Positions 35,510 to 43,915 of a DNA stretch of 64,000 nucleotides are shown here, piece by piece. This DNA is from Methanocella_A sp963792125 (lineage in GTDB: Archaea > Halobacteriota > Methanocellia > Methanocellales > Methanocellaceae). Each line of letters opens with the position of its first letter. Positions within the stretch are counted from its first letter, which is position 1. Location: the NCBI GenBank assembly GCA_963792125.1, contig CAWBVA010000013.1, positions 310,001 through 374,000 of the forward strand, written 5' to 3'. A program made the position numbers and the translations under genes. The notes under the pieces are model-generated. The model made no database searches. It saw only the letters and a program-made list of their open reading frames with translations, and had not been told where the DNA came from.

Positions 35510-36431
35510 TCATACGTCACGCCCCATCAGGACCCGAAGGTTCCGCGGCATGATATCCAGTGATTCCTGCAAGTCACAGGCCTTTATCTTCTCCGCCAGC
35601 GGCGCCGGCAACAGGTCGAACGAAGTCCCGGCCAGGAGCAGCTCAGTCTCCTCCCCGGAAAAAACGGCTGCTTCGGTGATACACGCCCGGTTATCCCTGT
35701 TCTCGGGACAGGCACGCTGGCAGAGCAGGCACCCGACCAGGCAGTTGTGCCACGCAGGGTCCATCCATTCCGGGAAAGGGACGCTGGCAGGCTTTTCATT
35801 GTGGAACACGATACACCGCTCCGCATGCAGCTGGAACCGGTCTGCGCCGATCGCGCCTGTCGGACATAAGGTGCTGCACGCGCGGCAGCTGTCGCACCGC
35901 CCGAGCATCTTCGGCTCGTGCCACTCGTCGCTATCGCAGGGCATATCGGAGAAGAATGCGGCAAGCCGGTGGAAGCTTCCCATGCCTGCGACATAGGTAA
36001 TGTTGTTCCGGCCGTATGCGGCCAGGCCGCTATGTACCGCAAGGAGTTTCTTCGGCACCACGGCAGGGACCACCCGGTAGCCGGACGGCGCCAGCAGGCC
36101 GGACAGAACATCGCTCATTTTCCGGTCGGTCTCCTTCGCATGCAGGTACGTGGGCGGCACCATGACTGCCATGCGCTCCCCGTTCCGGCAGAAGGTAAAT
36201 CTCACCTGCGGCTGCCTCGCCGCCATGACGATGAGCGACCGTGCCTCCGGGAGACTGTCGGGCGGACCGGAGACAAAGCCGCTGAGGTATTCCTTGTAGA
36301 GATCCCGGTCGATCAGGCCTTTACGATATGCCTGCTTCGATACTCTCCTTCAGGTCTTTTGCACGGCTGGCCGGCACAACCCGCCCGGCATATCCTCGCT
36401 GTTCCAGACACTGCAGCAGATTTGCTATCAT
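35510..36431 (-). CDS. QueG-like 4Fe-4S double-cluster protein, frame broken once
   Basis: Two ferredoxin-type motifs are clear: CDSCRACSTLCPTGAIG and CLVGCLLCQRACPENR, with KKLLAVHSGLAAYGRNNITY upstream, as in the C-terminal half of epoxyqueuosine reductase QueG. The N-terminal part starts at ATG 36431 (MIANLLQCLEQRGYAGRVVP) and is separated from the rest by a frame change near 36336, after KDLKESIEAG; the next frame gives YRKGLIDRDLYKEYLSGFVS. Repaired length about 307 residues. The substrate may not be queuosine in this organism; corrinoid- or Fe-S-dependent reductase activity is family-level knowledge. Confidence 0.75.
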
Positions 36432-36505
36432 CGGTAAAGCCCCGATCAGGTATGGCAGATGCACAGATAAAGCTTTCACAGGCGGTTGCACGGAAAAAAT
36501 GACGG

Positions 36506-36616
36506 CTACTGTATCGTCACATGCACGTCCGAGCTTTCAAGTACCTTCGAGAATGCTTCCGCTTCGATCAGCGCTTTCAGCTTGGAGAACGGGACCTGGA
36601 GGCCATGGCCGGCCAA
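36506..36616 (-). CDS. Possible 36-residue gene downstream of the histidine kinase
   Basis: Reading from a TTG at 36616, which directly abuts the kinase stop, the frame gives LAGHGLQVPFSKLKALIEAE then AFSKVLESSDVHVTIQ. The composition looks like real protein (helix then beta strand) but there is no ribosome-binding site and it could equally be the remnant of a longer gene. I do not recognise it. Confidence 0.25.
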   Translation of the reverse strand: MAGHGLQVPFSKLKALIEAEAFSKVLESSDVHVTIQ

Positions 36617-38431
36617 TCAGCCGGAAGCCGGCAGCATGATGACAAACCGGCTGCCTTTAGTATGATCTCCGGTCACCCTGTCCTCTACACAAACCTCGCC
36701 GCCATAGCTCTCTACCAGATTCTTCACCAGGTACAGTCCGAGCCCCTTGCCGCTGGCCTTCGTGTTGCCCCGCTGGAACCGGGCGAACAGCTTCGGTTTC
36801 AGGTCGTCCGGTATGCCCGGGCCATTGTCTTCAATGGACACCTTGCAATAAGTTTTGTTTTTGATCGTTATTTCCTCTGACGCCATCCCAACGTTGACCG
36901 GACCCGTGGAGTGTTTGATCGCGTTGCCCACGATGTTGGAAAAGACATCCTTCAAAAGGTCATTGGCCATAGCTTTGCAATGGCTGCCGCATGCGAGGTC
37001 TATCCGGACGTCTCTGTTCTTGACCCCCGAGAACTCTGTCCCCACCTCGTCTAACATCTGGCATATATCTACGGGGGCCAGTCTGCCTGCCGAGACCCTC
37101 ATTTCCTGCAGCTTTCTCACGTTGTGTATGAGCCGGGAACTATTCCGGAGCGCCTCGATCGGCTTTTCAAGCAGTTCCCGGGTCTTGCTGTCCAGTCTCG
37201 GGGCACTGAGGGCAAGCTCCAGGTAACCCAGTCCGATCTGGTTCATGTTGTTGATGTCGTGGCTGAGGAGGTCGTTGTACATTTCTGCCTGGGCCTTTGC
37301 CTCCTGCAGCTCACTCTCGATCCGCTTATTTTCGGTAATGTCCCTGGCGATGGTAGAGATCCCGATGATATCCCCCGTGTTATTTACAGTAGGTGATATC
37401 GTCAGAGATACGTCGATTAGCGTCCCGTCCTTTCTTCGCCGCATCGTCTCGTGGTGCTCGAATCTCCCGCCAGACCTGACCCGATCGAGGACCGCAGGTA
37501 TCCCGTCTTTGGCGTCAGGAGGGGCAAGCATAGATACGGGATGCCCGATGGCTTCTTTTGCAGTATAGCCGTAGATTCGCTCTGCGCCAGCGTTCCACGA
37601 GGTGATGATGCCATCAAGTGTTTTGCCGGTGATGGCGTCTTCCGAGGACTCGACGATGGCGGCCAGCTGCGAGCGGGCTTCCTCTGCCTGCTTGCGCATT
37701 GTGATGTCGCTGAAGGCCACGACGGAGCCAATGATCGTTTCGTCGCTGACGATGGGGTACGAAGAGAATTCTACCGGGAACGAGGTGCCATCCTTACGCC
37801 AGAAAATATCGTCGAGAACGCGGCAACCGGCCCCGGTGTCCCGTGACCGGGCGACGCAGCATTCCTCCTGAGAACAAGGGGTACCGTTAGGCCTGGTGTG
37901 GTGGATGAGCTGGTGCATCTTGCGGCCGGAAAGCTCGTCCGTACCGTACCCCAGCATGCGTGCGCCGGCTACGTTGATCAGCGTGCAACGGCCCTCGATG
38001 TCCGTCGTATATATGCCTTCGTCGGTGGACCCGAGGACGAGCTGCAGGTCTTTTGCCACCCTGCGGAACGCCCTTTCGGTCTGTAGTTCCTTGTTATGGA
38101 ACCGTTCCCGGGCACTGGCCAGCGAACTGACGACACCGGCGACGATCAGGAATATCAGGAATCGCAGGATTGAATCCGGGTCGATTATGCCATTATGTAA
38201 CGAAGAGGCGATGACATAAGTCAGGCCCAGCCCGAGTGCCACGTATATCGCTTTCCTGCGGTACCATATGCCTGCGAGGATAATTGGTACATAGAATATA
38301 TGAGTATACACCTTGTCAATGCCAATGTAAAAATTAGCATAGATAGTGATGATCAGACAGACTAATACGGTCAGCGTAAGCAGAATGACCCTTAATCGGT
38401 CCGGAATATTTTCAAATGCATCTTTAAACAT
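36617..38431 (-). CDS. Membrane-bound PAS sensor histidine kinase
   Basis: A 604-residue kinase. Residues about 15-110 hold four to five membrane helices. Then two PAS domains (around 130-250, with IYTTDIEGRCTLINVAGARM, and 255-375, with SWNAGAERIYGYTAKEAIGH). The phosphoacceptor helix contains LLSHDINNMNQIGLGYLELA (His within HDINN) and the ATPase domain shows DVFSNIVGNAIKHS, DNGPGIPDDLKPKLF and GKGLGLYLVKNLVESYGG. Such archaeal kinases often lack a neighbouring response regulator, as here. Signal unknown. Confidence 0.9.
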   Translation of the reverse strand: MFKDAFENIPDRLRVILLTLTVLVCLIITIYANFYIGIDKVYTHIFYVPIILAGIWYRRKAIYVALGLGLTYVIASSLHNGIIDPDSILRFLIFLIVAGVVSSLASARERFHNKELQTERAFRRVAKDLQLVLGSTDEGIYTTDIEGRCTLINVAGARMLGYGTDELSGRKMHQLIHHTRPNGTPCSQEECCVARSRDTGAGCRVLDDIFWRKDGTSFPVEFSSYPIVSDETIIGSVVAFSDITMRKQAEEARSQLAAIVESSEDAITGKTLDGIITSWNAGAERIYGYTAKEAIGHPVSMLAPPDAKDGIPAVLDRVRSGGRFEHHETMRRRKDGTLIDVSLTISPTVNNTGDIIGISTIARDITENKRIESELQEAKAQAEMYNDLLSHDINNMNQIGLGYLELALSAPRLDSKTRELLEKPIEALRNSSRLIHNVRKLQEMRVSAGRLAPVDICQMLDEVGTEFSGVKNRDVRIDLACGSHCKAMANDLLKDVFSNIVGNAIKHSTGPVNVGMASEEITIKNKTYCKVSIEDNGPGIPDDLKPKLFARFQRGNTKASGKGLGLYLVKNLVESYGGEVCVEDRVTGDHTKGSRFVIMLPASG

Positions 38432-38557
38432 GGCCAGCTATTTTTGCCGTTATGCGCCTTAATATAAATATTTTCATATGCCTTAGGGGGCAAGCGAAAA
38501 CAACGTCTGAAGTCGGTTAATATTAGTCTCTCATGGCCAGGTGGCTTTACTAAAAAG

Positions 38558-38566
38558 TTATATATA
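38558..38566 (+). promoter_or_regulatory. TATA box of the DUF134-atwA cluster
   Basis: TTATATATA in the divergent 38432-38577 gap. The ATG at 38590 lies about 24 bases downstream, so the transcript is probably leaderless or nearly so and starts translation at MVRKVKRR. Confidence 0.5.
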
Positions 38567-38589
38567 CTACATCGCATATGTGTAATTTG

Positions 38590-39102
38590 ATGGTGAGGAA
38601 AGTCAAACGCAGGGTATCATGCCTCCCTAAGGCCACTTATTTCAAGCCCAGGGAGATCCCGCTCTGCGATCTCGAGATTATCAACTTATCCATTGAAGAG
38701 CTGGAGTCAATCCGGCTTTGCGACCTCCTTCAGGTAGATCAGAACGACGCCGCTGACAGGATGGGCATCTCGCGCAAGACCTTCTGGAACGACCTGCAAC
38801 AGGCCCGGCAGAAGGTGGCGGATGCCCTCGTCAACGGCAAGGCGATCGAGATCTCCGGGGGCAACTACGTCAATAGCGGCGAGTGTGAGGTCGAGTTCCT
38901 CTGCAGGGGATGCGAATATCAATGGGAGTCCCCTTGCAATATCGGACGTCCTGATCGCTGCCCGAAGTGCGGCTCCATCAGCATCTTCAGGGTCGGCGGC
39001 GACGGAATGGGAAAAAGATTTATTGAGAATGGCTATCGCTGCCCCCGGCTTTCCCGGGATACACCGGCAGACGACAGCAGCGAAGGTGACAAAAATGACT
39101 AA
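38590..39102 (+). CDS. DUF134-family protein with HTH and zinc ribbon
   Basis: About 170 residues. The N-terminal DUF134 region begins RVSCLPKATYFKPREIPLCD and contains a sigma-region-4-like HTH (DAADRMGISRKTFWNDLQQA). The C-terminal half is a zinc ribbon: CRGCEYQWESPC, then CPKCGSI. DUF134 proteins commonly neighbour NifX-type and Mrp genes and are presumed DNA-binding regulators. I choose ATG at 38590 over 38578 because of the TATA position. The 3' end overlaps the next gene by 8 bases. Confidence 0.8.
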   Translation: MVRKVKRRVSCLPKATYFKPREIPLCDLEIINLSIEELESIRLCDLLQVDQNDAADRMGISRKTFWNDLQQARQKVADALVNGKAIEISGGNYVNSGECEVEFLCRGCEYQWESPCNIGRPDRCPKCGSISIFRVGGDGMGKRFIENGYRCPRLSRDTPADDSSEGDKND

Positions 39103-39470
39103 AATAGCGATACCATCGATGAGCAATGACGGACTGGAATCGGACGTATGTGCCCACTTCGGCTCATGCGAATATTTCACGATAGTGGACATCAAGGACA
39201 AAGCTGTCGCAGAGGTCACTGCAGTCGACAATGGCACTCATGAAGGCGAGCACAACTGCGCCGCCCCTGGCAATCCTCCTGCATTCACACGGCATTGACG
39301 CCGTACTCGTTTCCGGCATCGGCGGACGGCCGCTGATGTCGCTGACGGAGAAGAAGATCAGAGTATTCGCCGGCGCGGTAGGCAAAGTGACCGACGCTGT
39401 ACAGGACTACAACGAGGGACTGTTACAGGAGCTGTCCACGAGGGGCACCTGCAACTGCTCGCACCATTAG
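39095..39470 (+). CDS. NifX/NafY-family (FeMo-cofactor-binding type) protein, frame broken once
   Basis: Dinitrogenase iron-molybdenum-cofactor-binding fold: KIAIPSMSNDGLESDVCAHF then GSCEYFTIVDIKDKAVAEV and NGTHEGEHNC. Near 39272 the frame changes; the other frame continues LAILLHSHGIDAVLVSGIGG, RPLMSLTEKKIRVFAGAVG and ends CNCSHH. Repaired length about 124 residues. The missing base would sit in a C run (GCC GCC CC). Such proteins bind or carry complex iron-sulfur clusters. Its start overlaps the DUF134 stop; the Mrp gene follows after 10 bases. Confidence 0.82.
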
Positions 39471-39480
39471 AGGGATACGA

Positions 39481-40371
39481 ATGAGCGATACCGGAGCAGA
39501 ACAGTGCGCCCCTTGCCAAAGCAAGGGGTCTTCATGCGAGAGCAAGGGCTCGAGCACGTGCGATACCTGCAGCTCGAAAGCCGGATCCGGCCAGAACGAG
39601 CAGCAGGCCAGGATCGATAAAAACCTGGGCAAAATTAAGAACCGTATAGCCATCGTCAGTGGAAAAGGCGGCGTGGGCAAGAGTACAGTCACTGCCGGCA
39701 TCGCGTACAACCTGGCCAGGAAAGGCTACAAGGTAGGCATACTGGATGCGGACGTCAGCGGCCCCAATATCCCGCACCTGATGGACGTAGAGTACAAGAA
39801 GATGACCGGCACGAAGGACGGCCTGATCCCGGTCATTGCGGCCGGCGGGATCAAGATCGCCTCGGTCGAGTCCCTGATAGATGCGTGCGATTCCCCGATC
39901 ATATGGAGAGGCCCGATGCGCAGCTCGCTGATCAACCAGTTCCTCGCGGACGTGCAGTGGGGCGAGCTGGATTTCCTGCTCGTTGATCTTCCGCCCGGAA
40001 CCGGCGATGAGCCCCTGAGTGTCATGCAGATAATACCGCTGACAGGTCTCATCATCGTGAGCACACCCTCGAAGCTCTCCATCCTCGACGTCAGCAAGAT
40101 CATCAATATGTCGAAAGCCATGAACATCAAGGTGCTGGGCATCGTAGAGAACATGGCTTACTTCGAATGCCCCGGGTGTCACGAGAAGGTGTTCCCCTTC
40201 GGAGAGGGAACCGTCGATACGCTGGCAAAGAGGTATGGGCTGTCGCTGATCGGACAGCTTCCCCTTGACCCGCTCAACAGCGGCAAGGACGTCATCACAT
40301 CGGGCGACTCGCCCGCCGCCAGGATGACGGTAAAAGTGACGGACAAAATACTGGACGATATATCGCGGTGA
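39481..40371 (+). CDS. Mrp/NBP35-type Fe-S carrier ATPase
   Basis: A 296-residue P-loop ATPase: IVSGKGGVGKSTVTAGIAYN (deviant Walker A), GILDADVSGPNIPHLMDVEY, LVDLPPGTGDEPLSVMQIIP, and the cluster motif FECPGCHEKVFPFGEG (C-x2-C). The N-terminus carries extra cysteines (CAPCQSKGSS, CDTCSSK), as in NBP35. It assembles or delivers Fe-S clusters. It ends at GGTGA, where the atwA frame can start, so both are translationally linked. Confidence 0.93.
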   Translation: MSDTGAEQCAPCQSKGSSCESKGSSTCDTCSSKAGSGQNEQQARIDKNLGKIKNRIAIVSGKGGVGKSTVTAGIAYNLARKGYKVGILDADVSGPNIPHLMDVEYKKMTGTKDGLIPVIAAGGIKIASVESLIDACDSPIIWRGPMRSSLINQFLADVQWGELDFLLVDLPPGTGDEPLSVMQIIPLTGLIIVSTPSKLSILDVSKIINMSKAMNIKVLGIVENMAYFECPGCHEKVFPFGEGTVDTLAKRYGLSLIGQLPLDPLNSGKDVITSGDSPAARMTVKVTDKILDDISR

Positions 40372-41960
40372 AAAGCATGAGCGTGCTGGTAGAAGTCAAA
40401 GACCTGACCGTCAGGTACAACGGGAAGAAGGTACTGGACGGTGTGAACCTCAACGTAGAAGAGGGCGAAACGATCGGCATCATCGGGCGCAGCGGGTGCG
40501 GTAAGACCGTCCTGCTCAACGTGCTCCGGGGATTGGACGACGAGATCCCGGCGACGGGGCAGGTCATCTTTCACACGGCACGTTGCGATAGTTGTGGCCG
40601 CGTGGAGCCACCGTCGATGAGCGGTAAAAAATGCGCGAAGTGCGGCGGCAGCCTGCAGCCCTTTTCTTATGACATGAACGACCGGTCGGATGACCGGATA
40701 ATCCGGGACATCGCAGGGCGTACGGCTATCATGATCCAGCGCACGTTCGGCATATATGGCGACGACAGCGTGATCGAGAACGTGTTCAAGGCGCTGGACA
40801 GCGTGGAGTTTAACGGGAATCGAATTGAGAGAGCGGCCGAGCTCATCGATCGTGTCCGGCTGTCTCACCGGATGATGCATATTGCCAGGGACCTCTCGGG
40901 CGGCGAGAAGCAGCGGGTCGTGCTTGCCCGGCAGCTTGCGAAAGAGCCCATGATGCTGCTGGCCGACGAGCCTACGGGCACCCTCGACCCGAAGACCGCC
41001 GTAGTGGTCCATGATTGCATTAAATCCATGTCGAAGGAGCTCGGCATTACTATTCTTATTACTTCCCACTTCCCTGAGGTCATCCAGGAGCTGGCGACCA
41101 GGGCTATCCTGCTGGAAGACGGCAGGATCGTGAAGAACGGTTCGCCGTCGGAGGTAATCGCAGAGCTCTTGAAGGGCAGGGAGTCGGTCGAGAAACGTCA
41201 GGTAGCCGCAGGAGAGCCCGTTATCCGCGTGCAGGACCTGACCAAGAAGTACTTCTCCGTCGACCGGGGCGTCATCAATGCGGTCAACGGTGTGTCCTTC
41301 GAAGTGAAGGAAGGGGAGATCTTCGGCATCGTGGGAGTCAGCGGCGCCGGCAAGACTTCGCTCATGAGCATCATGACAGGCAACCTGGAGCCGACCTCCG
41401 GCATCGTCGAGATGCGCGTCGGCGAGGACTGGGTGAACATGGCCGAGCCCGGGTATTATGCCAGGGGCCGCGCCAAGCCTTACATCGGGCTGCTGTACCA
41501 GGAATATGACCTCTACCCGCACCATACGGTGATCGAGAACCTGACGGAATCGATCGGGCTCGACTTCCCGGCCGAGCTGGCCGAGAAAAAGGCGATCAGC
41601 ACACTGCAGATCGCCGGGTTCAGCGAGGCGAGAAGCCGGGAGATCATGGACAGGTACCCGGGGGAGCTTTCGGAGGGCGAGAGGCACCGGGTATCCTTCG
41701 CCCGTGCGCTCATCAAAGAGCCGCACCTCATAGTGCTCGACGAGCCCACCGGCACGATGGACCCGATCACCAAGCAGTCCGTGATCAGCTCGATTTTCAC
41801 CGCCAGAGAAGAGGCTGGCGAGACCTTCGTCATCGTCTCCCACGACATGGAGTTCGTGGACAAGATCTGCGACAGAGTCGCCTTCATGAAGGGCGGGAAA
41901 ATCATCGCCATGGGCAAGCCCGAAGAGGTCCTGCCAGGCATAAAAGCGAGTGTAAAATGA
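40368..41960 (+). CDS. atwA: Methyl-coenzyme M reductase activation component A2 (AtwA)
   Basis: A 530-residue protein with two ABC ATPase domains. First: LDGVNLNVEEGETIGIIGRS with GRSGCGKT, an inserted zinc-type CDSCGRVEPPSMSGKKCAKC loop characteristic of A2, then LSGGEKQRVVLARQLA and DEPTGTLDP. Second: GVSGAGKTSLMSIMTGNL, LSEGERHRVSFARALI, LDEPTGTMDP. A2 uses ATP in reductive activation of Ni in coenzyme F430 of Mcr. The start is GTG 40368 overlapping the Mrp stop, or ATG 40377. It is flanked by Fe-S and NifX-type genes. Confidence 0.92.
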   Translation: MKSMSVLVEVKDLTVRYNGKKVLDGVNLNVEEGETIGIIGRSGCGKTVLLNVLRGLDDEIPATGQVIFHTARCDSCGRVEPPSMSGKKCAKCGGSLQPFSYDMNDRSDDRIIRDIAGRTAIMIQRTFGIYGDDSVIENVFKALDSVEFNGNRIERAAELIDRVRLSHRMMHIARDLSGGEKQRVVLARQLAKEPMMLLADEPTGTLDPKTAVVVHDCIKSMSKELGITILITSHFPEVIQELATRAILLEDGRIVKNGSPSEVIAELLKGRESVEKRQVAAGEPVIRVQDLTKKYFSVDRGVINAVNGVSFEVKEGEIFGIVGVSGAGKTSLMSIMTGNLEPTSGIVEMRVGEDWVNMAEPGYYARGRAKPYIGLLYQEYDLYPHHTVIENLTESIGLDFPAELAEKKAISTLQIAGFSEARSREIMDRYPGELSEGERHRVSFARALIKEPHLIVLDEPTGTMDPITKQSVISSIFTAREEAGETFVIVSHDMEFVDKICDRVAFMKGGKIIAMGKPEEVLPGIKASVK

Positions 41961-41979
41961 GAACCACTGTCCAGTTTGG

Positions 41980-42345
41980 CCCGCAGCATGCCCGTTGATC
42001 GCTTCGCTGGCGGGAGCGGACATTACGCTCATCGCCATCGAGCCTACTGTGTCCGGCTTCAATGACTTCAAGCGGGTACTCACAGTTGCCCGACAGTTTA
42101 AGACAGCGTCGTGCGTCTATATCAATAAGATTGACCTGAACAGGCCTGTGCGAGCTCCATAGCGGATTATCTGTGCTGATTCCATGCCAATCACAGGACA
42201 GATTCCCTATGACAGGGAAGTGTTCGACTGCGTGCGCCGGAGCATGATACCCGTGTCATGCGCGGGAAACAGTGTAAAAAGCAGCTATAAACAATTGTTT
42301 GACAGTTTAAGCCAGATCATCGATAAAAAAGAGAGGAAACAATGA
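41980..42345 (+). pseudogene. Relic of a MinD/Mrp-type P-loop ATPase
   Basis: No intact frame, but pieces in two frames are recognisable: CPLIASLAGADITLIAIEPT, VSGFNDFKRVLTVARQF, CVYINKIDLN in one frame, then PITGQIPYDREVFDCVRRSM and SSYKQLFDSLSQIIDKKERK in another. These match the C-terminal half of MinD-type ATPases that are often found next to NifX-like genes and carry ferredoxin inserts. The N-terminal half with the P-loop is missing. The final TGA overlaps the next ATG (ATGA), showing former operon structure. Confidence 0.75.
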
Positions 42346-42671
42346 AAATTTGTATACCGATGGAAGGCGAGTCAGTATCACAGCATTTCGAGCACACGCC
42401 CAGGTTCCTGATCGTCTTATTAGAGAACGGAAAGATCGTTTCCCGGCAAATATTCAACAGCCCCGGCCATGAGCCCGGGCTTCTGCCGAAGATCATGTCA
42501 GAACTCAATGTCACCCACGTTATTGCCGGTGGCATAGGAAGAAAGGCACGGGATATGTTTGAAGAGAAAAACATCACCGTGATCTGCGGCGTCACAGGGA
42601 ACATTTACGACGCTATTCAGGCGCTCATAGATGGAAAGCTCGTTTCCAGAGAGAACCTGTGCGATCACTGA
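42342..42671 (+). CDS. NifX/NafY-family protein, second copy
   Basis: A 109-residue protein of the dinitrogenase Fe-Mo cofactor family: KICIPMEGESVSQHFEHTPR, FLIVLLENGKIVSRQIFN, PGHEPGLLPKIMSELNVTHV, IAGGIGRKARDMFEEKNITV. It is intact, unlike the first copy at 39095. Start ATG overlaps the stop of the MinD-type relic and is preceded by AGAGAGGAAAC. It probably binds a metal cluster in the same process as Mrp and AtwA. Confidence 0.87.
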   Translation: MKICIPMEGESVSQHFEHTPRFLIVLLENGKIVSRQIFNSPGHEPGLLPKIMSELNVTHVIAGGIGRKARDMFEEKNITVICGVTGNIYDAIQALIDGKLVSRENLCDH

Positions 42672-43003
42672 ATTGCCGATAGTATATTCATGAAGGAACG
42701 GATACGCCGATCGTGGACAGCGCTCGTTTTCCGATATTATATTACCCGGCAATTTAATGAATAGAGTTTATTTTTCATGTGATATATGATGAAATGAAGA
42801 ACATAATGAGGGGAAATATGACACCACGAAGGACACCACGGCATCAACGTCGGCAGGCGTGACTTGCACCCGGCGGATTCGAGCATCTACGACGGACGAA
42901 TGCGCAGGGTATAAATGCCACAGAAGATAGCACGGAACTGAGAGCCAGAGAACGAAGATATCTGAAGTGATTATTAGTCTAGTGTTTTTTACATGGTGAT
43001 TTC

Positions 43004-43639
43004 TTGAAAGATGATAAACGAGATTTTGATAAAGCCGCGGCCTCATGGGATACGCCCATGCGGGTTAAACTGGCAACAGATGTGGCCGGCGCCGTATCAG
43101 AAGAGGTCAGGCTGGCTGCCGATATGGATGTTTTAGACTTCGGATGCGGTACCGGCTTGCTGGCACTGCAGCTACAGCCGTATGTCCGTTCGATTACCGG
43201 CGTCGACTCCTCGCAGGGGATGCTCGATGTCCTCGGATCGAAGATCGACAGGCTGAACCTGGATAACGTGAAGGCACGGCTACCTGGACCTCGATAAAGG
43301 CGACGAGGTGACCGGCAGCTATCACCTGATTACCAGCAGCATGACGCTACATCATATCAGGGAAATCCAGCCCCTGTTAAACCGGTTCTACAAGATCACG
43401 GCGCCTTCGGGGCATCTGTGTATCGCCGACCTCGACCCCGACGACGGCCAGTTCCACGGCGGCGATGACACAGGCGTATTCCATAACGGGTTCGACCGGG
43501 CTGCCATGCGACGCGCTTTCGAAAAGGCAGGATACGGGACGTCCACGACCGTACTGCCGCCAGCATGACAAAACCGGTCAAGGGTGGGGGAACCCGGGAA
43601 TTTTCCATTTTCCTCATGACCGGGCAAAAGCCAGAGTGA
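43004..43639 (+). CDS. SAM-dependent class I methyltransferase, frame broken twice
   Basis: About 210 residues if repaired. Motif I VLDFGCGTGLLALQLQPYV and VDSSQGMLDVL are clear. The frame is lost near 43276 (KAR, then YLDLDKGDEVTGSYHLITSS in the next frame) and again near 43541 (AGYG, then DVHDRTAASMTKPVKGG, ending FSIFLMTGQKPE at 43639). TTG at 43004 follows GGTGATTT. Two breaks raise the chance of true decay, but the protein sequence between them is well kept. Substrate unknown. Confidence 0.72.
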
Positions 43640-43870
43640 TAAGACTTTTTTAACCTTTTTTAGTCCTGGCGCTCTATGGCTACTGGCGCTCTTGGCGAGC
43701 GTGACCGGGGTACGCATAGCCTGTGCAACAAGTACGCGACGACTAACTCGTATTAGGAAGATGCGACTGCCCATGTCACGAAAGTCGCTGCGAACGATGC
43801 GTCAGGTGAGCCAACGAGCGCCAAGACATGATACAAGTTTAAAGAACTCTAGAAAACCGTTGAGAAAAAA

Positions 43871-43902
43871 AGGAAAAAAGATTGGAGCGGCAAAGCTCCA
43901 AT
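43871..43902 (-). terminator. Terminator of the mcr operon
   Basis: Perfect 8-base stem ATTGGAGC / GCTCCAAT (43881-43888 and 43895-43902) with a 6-base loop. In the direction of mcr transcription it is followed by CTTTTTTCC and a second T run. It lies right after mcrA. Confidence 0.8.
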
Positions 43903-43915
43903 CGGATTTGTACGC

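Noticed and set aside
40179..42083. A 634-codon open frame on the minus strand
   Set aside because: It lies fully opposite the clear mrp and atwA genes, has low-complexity Arg/His/Leu composition and no recognisable domain. It is an antisense shadow caused by the GC-rich third positions.
43640..43870. A possible gene between the methyltransferase and the mcr terminator
   Set aside because: The open frame is rich in Arg/Lys with no start signal or domain. The region contains weak inverted GGCGCTC words and looks non-coding.
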